The notes under the pieces: generated by a model | Databases searched by the model: none | What the model was told of the DNA's origin: nothing | The model's input: the letters and a program-made list of their open reading frames with translations, nothing else | Assembly (NCBI GenBank): GCA_021030905.1 | Contig: JAGFMI010000022.1 | Location: 496,001 to 560,000 of the forward strand | Source of the DNA: Pyrenula massariospora | Lineage: Eukaryota > Ascomycota > Eurotiomycetes > Pyrenulales > Pyrenulaceae | Length of the DNA stretch: 64,000 nucleotides | Reading direction: 5' to 3' | Position numbers and translations under genes: made by a program | In this document: positions 1-10,694 of the stretch, piece after piece | Layout of the letters: every line of letters begins with the position of its first letter | How positions within the stretch are numbered: the first letter of the stretch is position 1

Positions 1-1
1 C

Positions 2-769
2 CTGACGTGCGCCCTGAGAGCCCACGGCTGCAAGAACGTCAACAGCCAGTGCCAGTGGCGCGAGCTCGTCTACCCGGGCGTGCCGACGGTCAACGAGCCT
101 TTCTTCTCGAACACGGGGGACGTCGTGTGCTATTACGCGGGGAGCGAGGGGGCGGCGGACGAGGTGGCGTGGAAGGGGAGGTGGAGGAAGGATGGGGGGT
201 TGAGTGGGAAGGCGGATCCGATTCATGCGAATCCGTTCAAGCGGGGGGGTAGGGTGAGGAGGGGGGTGAGTCCGCTGCCGCCGGTGCATGTTTTGAGGGA
301 CGCGGAGGGAGAGGAGCGCGGCGAAGGACCTACCATCAATGAGCGAGATGACCACCAAGCAGCCGACGAAGAAGAATACCCATCCCCAAACCTACCTCCT
401 CACCAGTCCTCAGACGTCACCAACCCCCAAAAGCGCAACGACGCCCCCTGGTCCCGCGCAGTCTACCTCTGTTCGATGTCGCACTGGGGCCTCCCCTGCA
501 AGCGCCTGGTCTTCTCCGGTCCCAATCCGCACACCACCCCCCACCACGCGCTCATCCTCGACCCCCCCGCCACCATCGGCTCGCTCGGCCCGGACTTTGG
601 CCTCGTGTGCACCCTTCGCCTTGATAATTGTCGGAGTGGGGATGCGAAGTGTGAGATTAAAGACATAAGGTATCCCGGGATGGAGATCGTGCTGCAACCG
701 TGGAAGAGTCATACGAAGGTTGTGGATTGCTTGTTGGAGGGGAGTGTGGGGGTTGGGGGCCCGGGGTGA
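2..769 (+). CDS. 3' end of an unrecognised fungal protein (5' part outside window)
   Basis: One reading frame is open from base 2 to the TGA at 767-769 and enters from beyond the left edge, so about 255 C-terminal residues are visible. I do not recognise the family. The visible part is rich in Cys and Trp (for example HGCKNVNSQCQWRELV near its start and YLCSMSHWGLPCKR about two thirds along), with a low-complexity acidic and proline-rich linker between. Several cysteines suggest an extracellular or secretory-pathway protein, but the N-terminus that would carry a signal peptide is missing. Base composition flips inside the gene: about 100-330 is G-rich on this strand and 330-610 is C-rich, which opens several overlapping frames. 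An intron inside this stretch cannot be excluded. Confidence 0.55.
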   Translation: MTCALRAHGCKNVNSQCQWRELVYPGVPTVNEPFFSNTGDVVCYYAGSEGAADEVAWKGRWRKDGGLSGKADPIHANPFKRGGRVRRGVSPLPPVHVLRDAEGEERGEGPTINERDDHQAADEEEYPSPNLPPHQSSDVTNPQKRNDAPWSRAVYLCSMSHWGLPCKRLVFSGPNPHTTPHHALILDPPATIGSLGPDFGLVCTLRLDNCRSGDAKCEIKDIRYPGMEIVLQPWKSHTKVVDCLLEGSVGVGGPG

Positions 770-1560
770 GCGATGCCCGCCTAGGGGAGAGGGTGTGGTT
801 GGTAATATAGAAATACTGCGCGCAATCTTTCATTCCGTAAAAATCCATCAATCCAAGAAATTATATCGCAGACCACACTACCACACCGCATTCAGCAAAA
901 CAGCACAATTTAACGCTAAACCCCTCCCGTGCAAGCGCCCCCCTTTTTCCCAAACTTGGCGCCAAGAACAGACCGCACAATCCCAGTCGCGGATCGCGTC
1001 TTTGTTTTCACGGCCCGCTTACCTTACCTCGCAAGATGCGGTGCGGTGTTCAAAGGGCCACAGAAGCACACACGATGTCTCAGAAGAAGACATATCAAGC
1101 TCGATATGCTGTCGTGCGTGGATGGATGGATGTCTGGGTGCTTGGCGATGGAAGGTCAATATGGTTGGGCTGCGCTCAACATCTGCGTGCTCGGCGAGTG
1201 TTGACTGCACCGTGGGTTGCCTCTAAAGCTGTAGGTGATGTCCGTAGGGGTGTGGTGAATGGTAAGATGAAGATAGTGAAGATGAAGATCACATATGATG
1301 GCGGGAGTCAAGCAGATGAAGCAATGAAATACTATCATTGACGCATGCAAAGCCGGAAATCTATCTCTGGTTGGAATCACTGCAACAATAATTGCTATTA
1401 TCCATGTCCACCTGTCTCCCTATACGCCTTCTATCACCGTTCTATCCTCTCTCTATCCTCTGTCTAGCTTCTGTCTATGACTAATTCATACAATCCCCGT
1501 CGCAGTGTTCTGTCGTTTCCAGGTTCGTCTCTTCCGAAAAGGTGGTGTCTTGGTCCTGGC
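770..1560. other. Intergenic, no gene recognised
   Basis: This gap lies between the left-edge gene and the convergent secreted-protein gene. Several overlapping open frames of 60-170 codons exist here but none shows a domain, codon regularity or splice structure. A stretch near 1240-1300 is rich in GATGAAG/AGATGAAGAT repeats. It probably holds the 3' UTRs of the two flanking genes. Confidence 0.5.
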
Positions 1561-2248
1561 TCAAGGAACGTTGGGCTGTTACACAAGTGTTATTAGTGTA
1601 GGCTCTTCCATCAGAGATCCTGAATAACTTACTCACCGCAATGCGGATGCACAGCTGGTATGGATAGGTCTTGACTGTGACGCAGTGTTCGTCATCAGCG
1701 CATCTCAACAGGCAAGATCTGCTGCCATCCTCGTCCCTATCAGTCAAATCATTGGGATAATTGTCGGGCTTGCACCAGCCTCCATACACGCTCGCTACGC
1801 AGTGGCTTCCTGGAGGGCATCGATGCTTCTTGTCACAATCTTTGTAGCCTTCGTTGGCAGGTTGCTCCACATCCCGGTCTGCCACTTGTTTGTTGTCGCT
1901 GCAGAAGTTTCCATACTTGCCGTGGACACAATGCTTTCCTGCAGGGCATTTTTTCTTCTTGCTGCAACGGTTGTAGCCTTCATCACCAGGCTGCACCATA
2001 TCCCGGCTCACCGCATCGTTTGCAGAGGCGCAGAAGTATTGTCCATACATGCTTTTGAAACACTTCTGTCCAGGAGGGCATGGCTTCTTCTCGCAATGAA
2101 TATATTCTTCACCTCGACCAAGGATGTGTTTGTCAAAAGGAGACGAGACGGGTTCCCGCTTGACTAGCTCGTTCTCTGCCGGGGCTGCATTGACGATTGA
2201 GAGAAGGAGGAGTGCTGCAAGCAAGAGAAATAAGACTGTTGGCTTCAT
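1561..2248 (-). CDS. Small secreted protein with four tandem cysteine-rich repeats
   Basis: The start chosen is the ATG at 2248, because it begins a signal peptide (MKPTVLFLLLAALLLLSIVN) followed by a Kex2-like LVKR site. Four repeats follow, each about 40 residues with the pattern C-x(4,5)-C-P/A-x(2-4)-C-x(9)-C: HCEKKPCPPGQKCFK, RCSKKKKCPAGKHC, DCDKKHRCPPGSHC and a diverged fourth, SCLLRCADDEHC. Short acidic spacers containing RD separate them. A likely intron at 1576-1636 (GTGAGT donor, ACTAATAAC branch, CAG acceptor) gives exons 2248-1637 and 1575-1561 and a 208-residue product; without splicing the frame runs to 1481. Size, signal peptide and cysteine content fit an apoplastic effector or cell-wall protein, but I do not recognise the family. 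Confidence 0.75.
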
Positions 2249-3970
2249 GATGGATTTTGGCGCGGTTGAATGTATGGAATGTGAGTTGAACTGTTTGCTA
2301 GTTGGAGACGAGAGCACAATTGAAGGAAATGTTGTTTGAGACGGTGATGAAAATGGTGAGGTGAGTGCTCTCACCTCAGAAGCGAGAAGGTGGAGGTGAG
2401 TCATCTCCACAAAGCGCCTGCCAAGTATTGAAGTTTGAACATGTGATTGAGAAGTTGTCCGTAAATGGTCAGCTCGCCAAACACGTCAAACATGTCAAAC
2501 AGGAGCGGCGAAGGAGATCAAACACAAGCAGGTAAGCCAAGGATTTGCGGAGAAAATGTCACGGCATCAACGACAACTGCAAGTTCCAGGAGATGAAGCT
2601 TTCACGAAATCACTCAATCAGAACAATGCTTTGCAACATCATTTCTAAATAGCAAAGCTTGCCGCATGCAAAAATGACCATCCATTGAGAATCTAAATAC
2701 GATTGGCACCAGACGCCTCCGTCATTAGTCGATACAAGCGCCAGCTTGACAATATCGAAGATTAGTAGCGCTAAATGCAGAATATCTTTTCGGCACTTAG
2801 GTCTCAGCGGACTCGATTGGTAATTAATTTAGCGAAATAGATGCTACGTATTGAAGGTAAGGGGCCTGTAAAGACCTCATCTCGTCAAGTCTGGAAGGTG
2901 AAAGACTCATGGACTACTACAAAAGTTGCCCAAGGTGTGAGTGTTCTACAGCTTCAATTTTGCAAGCATGCTAATATTGCGCCATCACTGCTGAAGACTC
3001 CGAAAGTTACTACACTGAGACTCGGCTTCTGGGTCCTTAGTAACATCCTGTCTTATGCTTTTCATCCTACGATATGTCTGTCTTTCCGACAGCTACAGCC
3101 TGGTCCGACTCATGACACTATTATGCACTATTCCTGACTTGTTTCTGAACACTTTTGGCAAAGCCTTACTGGAACGCGTCAAAGAACAGCACACACACGT
3201 ACCTCCTACCATTTTGTAAAGTTTAAAGAGATGATTCTTAACATTATTGCTCTGCCGAACAGCACAGCTACTCAACCCGACTTGCAACGGAGAGCCGAGT
3301 GTAAGTACTTTCAAGCCCAGGCAGACTTGATGATATTATTGGCATCAATGTACAAGCAATGGTAGTCTAGACCAGAGCAAATCCAGACAATTCTGGGAGC
3401 GATACATCCATGGCACAGCAAAACAGAGGTGGGCAGCGACAAAGCATTAATGGGCTCCGCAGCAGAATACAGCACGTTACCGGCTTCTTGCTCAGGAGCT
3501 GAAGAGGAGGGATAGAGATCGATATCGCCTAGAACAATGCATAGAAGCACAATCCAGAGATCATAGCGATACTGAAACGGCTGGTAGAGATTACCAAAGT
3601 AGCCTGGGAGTTCGTGTGGGAGACGTCGCCGAAGGATGCTTGTAATTTTTTTACCGGAGGGAAATCGGCATGGTAAATCTACTGCCTATACTCTCGGGGC
3701 GACATACAACGCAAATCTTACTCAAGACTCGAATTAGTGGCTTAGACGGAGCGGAGAGTCGCTTGTCAATCTCCATTCTTGCACGGTCACTTCCTACCCT
3801 TTATTTTAATATCATGCGCTTCGTTATTTTCTCCTTCCATTGGCCTTTGGATTCTGTCACCTGCTCACGTTCCTCATTCTAAGATCTTTCCAAATATTCT
3901 CATTTTGAACTACGATCTATCCTCTACTTTGCACCTACTTCTCTTCGCCGCTTTCCGGTACACGACGAAG
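2249..3970. other. Intergenic, no gene recognised
   Basis: About 1.7 kb separates the secreted-protein gene and the first DUF7918 gene, which are divergently transcribed, so both promoters lie here. Short open frames at 2841-3137 and 3311-3550 lack domains or splice support. The 3780-3960 part is pyrimidine-rich, as is usual upstream of fungal start codons. Confidence 0.5.
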
Positions 3971-5275
3971 ATGGTTCGACTGGGCCATCTTCAACTGGCT
4001 GTTGAGATCGGGGACCATGACGCTGAGGAATATGATGTTCGCATCAACCCTCAGAACATGGTCACTTGCTACATCGAAGTGGTGACAGAGGCCTTCTTCC
4101 GGCTACGATTTGAGATCGACAAAGATTACAATTTCACATGCGACAAGCTGACGTGCAAGATTGTGATTGACGGCGACGAGCAGAGACCTATTTGGATCCA
4201 TGTCAAAAGGAAAATATTTGAATTACCTGCTAGAGGCTTTCTCACCACTCGGGAAGGCCGTCAAGTTAATGGATCATACGAGAGGCTGCAATTTAAACAT
4301 CTGCCGATTCGTGAGTCTTAATTCAGCAAAATAGATATGACGCGGATGAGTAGCTGACGATGTTTAGGTGAGACAAAACCAGGAGAGGGTATTGATGAGG
4401 AAGAGGAACGGAAATACGCCCTGTTAGGCACGATCAAGGCCGATGTCTACATATTCAGACATGCTTTACTCAGATCCAGAACCTATAGAGGCTGCGTGAG
4501 AGATGGGAAGGTAATGCATTACCAATGGCCAGGATCCCGATACAAAACTACGACGAAGGACGCGGAAGAAAAGGACAGCAGGTATAAGGAGAAGGAAGAG
4601 TCTGAGAATCGCGAAGCCATCCCCGAGAAAGCGTTAAAGGGCAGAAGTTTGGACATCTCCGCCGGCTTTCTAGGAAGTAACGGACTTCCAAAGAGGAGAA
4701 GGACCGCATCCCACTCGTTAGAGCGAATTTCGCGCAATTTCTCCTACAGATCACAGCGATCAGGAAGAGTGATGAACGAGGACGAGTATGTGAGGATTGG
4801 GGGCCAAGAGATCAAATACGAGAGGGATCCTGATCCAATCGCAAGGTTCGTGCTAAAGTATCGGACGAGAAGTAAGCACTTGGCACTGTGTCAAAGCAGC
4901 ACTCGGCTAATGTTTACGGTAGAGGGTCTCCAAGATGAATACATCATCATTCCTCCAGACGACGGAAACTCGCATAGCCCTCCAGGAGAGTACCAAGAAT
5001 GGCTAAAGGGGCGCCAAGAGGTGAGCCACAACCCCAACGCTCTTCGTCTGTTGCCTGAGATTTTGAACGCTGACTCTGCTTAGGAGGTGCGGCGCGCGAG
5101 GGAAGAGCGCAGGAGGAGAATGCAGGAATTTGATGAGAGGCACGGCAATTCTGGCTTCAATAGACTTGGGTTTGCGATCGTTGAGGATCCCGACAAACCG
5201 AAGAAAGCAAATGGGTCGGTGACAACGGGTAAGAAAGTGGAGGTGGTGGATCTTAGGTTCGAGGATGAATCTTGA
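3971..5275 (+). CDS. DUF7918-family protein, paralogue A of a tandem array
   Basis: Four exons join in frame: 3971-4310, 4368-4871, 4923-5020, 5084-5275, giving 377 residues. The introns (57, 51 and 63 bp) have GTGAGT, GTAAGC and GTGAGC donors. The start at 3971 (MVRLGHLQLAVEIGDHDAEE) aligns with the MAIIDKFEV and MAILGKLEA starts of the neighbouring paralogues; an upstream in-frame ATG would add an unrelated leader. The core has the family's N-terminal beta-rich region, the IPEKALKG motif and a FVLKYRTR motif just before the second intron. The C-terminal exon is charged and probably coiled (RAREERRRRMQEF). The family is fungal and of unknown function. This copy is the most diverged of the intact three and has an extra Arg/Ser-rich insert. 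Confidence 0.8.
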
Positions 5276-5684
5276 GAGGATGACTTAGATGGGCTTAGTT
5301 TAAGAGGTTTTCCCAAAGGCAAATGCATCTATTAGATATATCAGCATCTCCAAATAGCTTTATAATGATATCGTTTCATTAACGACACACGTCCATCGGC
5401 CGGCATGCAATGTAGGTGATCAAAAGTATCCCCGGTCGCGTCTCGAGTCACCTATTCCTACACAACGGCAGTCCGACACATCTATCCTTATCAATGCCAA
5501 GACTGGCCGATAAGCGAACAACTAGACTTCTCAATTTATTTGAAAGGAACTTCACCAACATTCCTCATCCCTCACCTCTTCGTTCCTGCGGCTCTCTATA
5601 AAGCCCCCTTCTACTACAGTTTCTTTTCGCACAGTTCGCTCCCTTCTTCGATTTTGTCCTCGAGATTCTCCCACCTGGCAAATC
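5276..5684. other. Intergenic and promoter region of paralogue B
   Basis: About 400 bp between the stop of paralogue A and the ATG of paralogue B. It holds the 3' UTR of A and the promoter of B. The last 100 bp are pyrimidine-rich. Confidence 0.5.
5597..5602 (+). promoter_or_regulatory. Possible TATA box of DUF7918 paralogue B
   Basis: TATAAA lies 83 bp before the start codon at 5685 and is followed by a CT-rich stretch, a common fungal core-promoter arrangement. Supported by sequence and position only. Confidence 0.35.
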
Positions 5685-6783
5685 ATGGCGATTATTGACA
5701 AGTTTGAAGTCACTATTGAGGTCGATGGGCGCGCACTTCAAGAATACAGTGATCAGAATGAGAGTGGAGATGACCCAGACCGAAGCTGCGAGTCACCTAC
5801 AGTTCGCAAATACGTCGAATCAAAGTCTGGGGCAGCTTTTTCTGTGAATATGAGGATTCGTCCCGGCTATAAATGGATTGAGAAAAAGGAGTTCGTCGAA
5901 TTCAAAATTGAAATTGATGGTGGAAAGCCATATTGTCCAGTTATTTCGCGATCAGATCATCGTGCCACCTGGGGAGCCGAGATCTCACGAAGTGGGATCA
6001 GGCATAGAGACAGGAGCGGATCTTGGGTGGAGCTTCCATACCATTTCTCTGACGTGGAACTAGAGGATCATGACTTAGAAAACCGCTTGAAGGATGAAGA
6101 TCTCAAGTCCATGTACGGAAAAGTTGGAACAATCAAGGTCACTGCCACCCGGTACGGGAATGTTCGAGACACTTCATCTGCGAGGGTCAAGAGTAAGGAG
6201 AAGGGGATCGGAGCAATACCGGAGAAAGCGCTTAAAGGGAAAGCAATCTCACATTCCATAAGGTACTGTCGAGCTCTAGACATTCCCAAAAAGTTGCAAA
6301 CCTAATCTCTTCTTTTCGAAGCTTGAAAGCGCCGGTTCGTATTCGCGAGCAAGACGCAATCACAGGTGACGCACAAGGACCACCAGTGGCGATTTTTGAG
6401 TTCAGATATCGATCGCAGGGTAAGTCAATCCTTGTCATACTACTGCGTGCTCAGAACTTCCAAATAGCTTCACTAAAGCAGCTTATGATCATACCTCGAT
6501 CACCAACCCCTGTGCCCCTCGAGGACCGAGATTTCGACCAGATGACAGATACAGAGCGGAGGATCGTCTTCGAGCGACTACGGGTACTCTAACCTTGTTC
6601 CCCCTCAGATGCATCGATGAATATTGACATAGAGGACTGCAGGCTTCAGTCCGAGAGACAAACGCGGAGAAGGATGCTAAATCAAAGCTTAAGCGAGAAC
6701 GTTCAGAGACTTTAGAGACATTTGAGAGGAGCTACAAAGTGGGTCGGACTTTGACAGGCGAAGAATGCATTGAGCTCGATTGA
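5685..6783 (+). CDS. DUF7918-family protein, paralogue B
   Basis: Exons 5685-6262, 6322-6419, 6468-6583 and 6643-6783 join in frame to 310 residues. The start MAIIDKFEVTIEVDGRALQE is typical of the family. Further along are VRKYVESKSGAAFSV, the IPEKALKG motif just before the first intron, the FEFRYRSQ motif at the end of exon 2, and IIPRSPTPVPLED in exon 3. The last exon ends TGEECIELD, matching DGKECVDL in paralogue D. Introns are 59, 48 and 59 bp; the third donor (GTACTC) is weak but is supported by the conserved C-terminal reading frame. The intron positions match those in D. The protein is probably soluble, with no signal peptide or membrane segment. Biochemical function is unknown. Confidence 0.8.
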
Positions 6784-7428
6784 GTATTGGGAGAATCAGA
6801 TAAGACAGAACGATGCGAAATTGGTAGAGTGAAAATGCTTCGCTTCGCCGGAGTTACGCTCTTCATTGCGGAAAATGCATATGGTTGGGAGCTAGGTTAC
6901 CAGAGCCAGTAGGCAAGAAGGTTGCAGACTAAGTCGCCATCAATTAAGATCTTCGCATGGAGAAACTAGAATGGTTTAGACGATGAAAGGGGCAAAAATT
7001 CCACCAAGCTTGTCTTTTTTGGAGAAAACATTTCGGCTTCTGAACACACTACCGTTTAACTATGGCCCCCCAGTTCATCGATCGAGCTGAGCATAAATGC
7101 ACTGCGCCAAGACCAACTGAACAGACGCGCTCTGCGGCCACGCATTGCTGATTTCGACTCACCATTCTTTTCATCTCGAGTTCTTACTAGGCCAAACGAA
7201 TGAAAGCGAGCCATCAGAGATCATCTCTCTCGCCGCTCAATCCACTATGCAACACTACTTGCTGAGCATAGGCGAGCCATTTCTAGTTTCATTCTAAGTC
7301 TTCTCTGGAGCCTCGACGTCAATTTACGACGAACTTTAATTTCTCTCTTCCCATTTCACACAGTTTGATTCGTTCAGCTTACTTTTTTGGTTTCGTTTCG
7401 TTTCCTCTAAGCTGTTTGTTTCTCACTC
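6784..7428. other. Intergenic, no gene recognised
   Basis: Gap between paralogue B and the decayed paralogue C. No domain or convincing exon is visible. The pyrimidine-rich segment at about 7330-7425 resembles the leader of the intact paralogues and is probably a former promoter/leader. Confidence 0.45.
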
Positions 7429-9020
7429 ACGGAAACCATTGACAAATTCGAAGTCATTGTCAACGTGAATGGCGAACCTGCCGAAGAGTATAGTGACGAC
7501 AAAAGCGGTACTGAAGAGCATCACGGCGGAAAAGACAAAGCTTAGGAGGGTATCAACATGGGGTAACATGACAGATCGGAGGGATACGCTCACAGAATGG
7601 TCGGGACTCAGCGTTACGACACTGATTGCCTCTACGGCAGGGTAATTAAAAACACTGACTGTCACAGCATCACTCAATGACTGACTAAAAACTAGAGGCG
7701 CTGAGGGCATTGTGCATAACGCCCTGCACTCCTAGCCCTGTTCCTGTTGAAGAAATGGGCATTAACGACCTTTCGCCGGAAGAGATCAAAGAGCGTTTTC
7801 TCGGACTGGAGGTAAGGATCTTCTTCAACGATTACAGACCGCCAAGGTGTACTGAAAGCTACAATTACACAAACTCCGAATCGCAGACATGGAGGTCAAG
7901 ACCGATGTCAACCCCGACCCAAATTCGGAACGCGACCGATCGGACTTAGACAGTTTGCGCCATTGGGATAAAAAAATTGCTTCTTTGCGGAGAGAGCCTG
8001 CATCGAGCTTGAAACTAGAAATCAAACTATTGAACGCTGTAGTTGTGGTCCTCTGATAGTCAACCTTGGGGCCCTCCAGCCAAGAATATTTGCACCCAAG
8101 AATGCCAATATTGAGAACAATGAGAGAAATGTCCCCGAGTGTGAAGCCATCGAGTATCGAAACGATACACCAGAGATTAGCAAGACTGGAGAAGATGAGC
8201 CTCAAAACATTGAGCTTGGAGAGCCTGGATCTGAGTGTGTCGAACCCACCAGCACCGCACAATCGAAGAACATTAGGTCAGAAAAAGCCGAAAACGGGGG
8301 ACTCGAAAGCGGAGCGAGGAGTGGTGATACATGGCACGGTGATATGGAGCATGGTAAGTCTGCTCAAGACGATGATAGAGAGAGACGAAGGTCCATGATA
8401 TACCGTAATGTGGTGTTCACTTATGTGCATATCTTACTCAAAGTGAAGTTTGGACTGGTTTCGCGCTTGCTCGAGAGGGATTTCTTACTGTGGATGAAGA
8501 TGATCTGCCTATTTTATCTAGGCAATATGGTCTACTTAATAATGGTCATCTTTACTCTTCTCACCCGAGGGGAAAACTGTGCGATATGCTTAATTAGAAA
8601 TGCAGAAGAAGAACTGCAAGGATGAACAGCCTCCCACGTTACGAGATATGCCAACCTTTGGCTTGGGCTTTGCGAAAGTTCCCAATCTCAATGGACTTGT
8701 ACTAACATATGCTTTGGCTTGAAGGACGCTGGTACATGTACACCTCTCGAGATGTAATTGTGGGACAATTTGATCCTCGACGAACACGAGACGAGAAGCC
8801 TTTTATGGAAGTCGAAGGAGAGCTCCATCCAAGCTGTCCCAAGGGGAGTCTCAGGGGCTGACGCACAGAGTTTCACGTGTAATCCAACAAAGTGAAGCAA
8901 GAGGCGGATACTGAACCGATCATCGAGCGTGAGCGTGAAGATTCAAGGAACCTTACGCTACTTCTCCTTTATAAGACGAGCCGCACTTCAGGAGGAGAGC
9001 CTTGCATTGAAATCGACTGA
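7429..9020 (+). pseudogene. Decayed, composite DUF7918 paralogue C
   Basis: Remnants of several family exons lie in order. An exon-1 piece at 7429-7545 reads TIDKFEVIVNVNGEPAEEYS, matching paralogue B, but the start codon is ACG instead of ATG and a TAG stops it at 7543. An exon-3-like piece at 7695-7811 reads TPCTPSPVPVEEMGINDLS. An exon-4-like piece at 8892-9020 ends SGGEPCIEID, matching the C-terminus of B. Most of the exon-1/exon-2 core is missing. Between the last two pieces lie about 1 kb of extra coding-like sequence: a Glu/Asn-rich frame at 8053-8345, a piece near 8635-8690 (MPTFGLGFAKVPN) resembling exon 4 of paralogue A, and an open frame at 8726-8862. It is best explained as a fused relic of two paralogues, though a rearranged but expressed gene cannot be ruled out. 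Confidence 0.65.
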
Positions 9021-9565
9021 AGGGTCTACAGGCGCACGAATCAAGCAGAACTCACAATGAGTCGAATTGCGCGCTTCTATAGAGGTGAAGACTTCTTGGT
9101 TCCTGAGCTTCGAAGGCCATTGAGTGGGGCTTTTCAAGTCCAAGGTAACTCTTATTCTGAACCTACATCAAGTGCGCTTAAGCTCTTTATACAGCATTCA
9201 CCACAGAATTTTCCTTTTCTATCCTCATTCATCAGATCGTCAGGCTGGGCGTCACTGCATTCTAACGGTTTATTGCCATGCACATGAAGCCTGGCGAAGT
9301 CCTTTGTGTCGCAAAATCTCGTCATTTGACTCTGGAAGAGGAGCATCGGTATCACCTTCTTCCGCCAAGGAATATGTTTGCTTGCTTGATTGAGGTCTTC
9401 CGATGTTCTTCTTACAGAGCCCTTCCTTCCAACTTGACTTCCTCTTCAAAGTTCGTCATTAATTCAGTCCAACGTCTATGATTTGACAGACGGATCAAGG
9501 CTTCTGTGGGTTCTCTCACGTCATCGTTACTCACACACTCGGTTTTCACCATCAATTCTATTTCC
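9021..9565. other. Intergenic and leader of paralogue D
   Basis: About 545 bp between the decayed copy C and paralogue D. Overlapping short frames on both strands lack family similarity. It ends in a pyrimidine-rich leader directly before the ATG at 9566. Confidence 0.45.
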
Positions 9566-10694
9566 ATGGCTATCCTTGGCAAACTCGAGGCTCGCATTAA
9601 GGCTGATGGCGAAATACTTCAAGAATATGATGACCCACCCAAAAGAGCGATGTCTGGCGAAGATTCCGAGAAGAGCTCTTCACGTGTTTCGAAATACGTG
9701 GAGGCAAGACCAGGTTCAAAAATTGAGATCGACTTCAAGATCACACCGGGGTGTTGTTTCGAAGGTGACGCCCTCCGACGAATAGTCAAGATTGATGGCA
9801 AAGAATGTCGTCTTCGACTCATCAACAGTCGGACCGCCATGGAGGGCAGGGATGGTGCGCGAGATCCGTTCTTAATAAGAAATGATTCCAAAGAGTGGAT
9901 TCAGCACGATTTTCATTTCTCGGAACTGGAAATCCGAAAGAACATACCAGAAGATTTTAATACAATTGAAGACGCTGCCTATGTAGGCCTTGGCACCATT
10001 GAGATCATGGTGAAAGCTACCAGATATTCTTCTCCTTCACTAGATCACTGGAAATACAAGCAATGGGAAGATATCGACGCACCGGTACCAGAGAGAGCCG
10101 TCAAAACTGACTCAATTTCGCTCTGCACTAAGTATGTCAGGCATGCTGCTAAAGTTTTGAGCGAGGGCTGACATTTGCTAATATACTCACGAAAGCCGCG
10201 TCAAAATCCGTAGCCCGGAGTACCAGGTGTCACTCGTTGAAGCCAGAATTAGCTTTGTTTGTATTCAAATACAGATCAAGGGGTAATGCAAACCTCACAG
10301 TCGAAGACAACAGCTGATCGCAACTCTAGAAGCGCTGAAAGAACTACTGGTCATACCACAGGTTCCGCGCAAGGTGACACCTGTCCCCCTTGAAGTGCAC
10401 GATATCGACAACATGAGCGAGGAGGCGGTAAAGGCGCTGGCAAAGACATTGATCCGAGAGAAGCAAGTGCGCTAGCCTACAAGTTCATCACGCACAATTA
10501 AGAAAGCTGATAAATACATGTCCTAGGAGTCAACGCTCAAAATGAAGACAGAGGACGACTACGAGCGGAAGAGAAAGCGGGAGAGCACGAGCCCACCACG
10601 TCCGGTTCAAAAATACAGAGTCTGTCAGACGTCCGATGGCAAAGAATGTGTTGATCTTGGATCGGATCTGGAGGATGCAGCTCCACGAGCATGA
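9566..10694 (+). CDS. DUF7918-family protein, paralogue D
   Basis: Proposed exons 9566-10131, 10227-10282, 10330-10466 and 10527-10694 join to 308 residues. The start at 9566 (MAILGKLEARIKADGEILQE) is chosen over the in-frame ATG 60 bp upstream because it matches the paralogues. Conserved points are VSKYVEARPGSKIEI, the FHFSELE block, VPERAVKTDSIS before intron 1, FVFKYRSR before intron 2 and VTPVPLEVHDIDNMS in exon 3. The final exon is basic (ERKRKREST) and ends near DGKECVDLGSDLED. The acceptor of intron 1 is uncertain: the first AG, at 10195, puts the FVFKYRSR motif out of frame, whereas AG at 10220 or 10226 restores it. If the early site is used the gene would be frameshifted. Function is unknown. 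Confidence 0.75.

Noticed and set aside
720-1380. Several overlapping open frames of up to 168 codons
   Set aside because: No domain, no splice structure, and all frames on both strands are open by composition.
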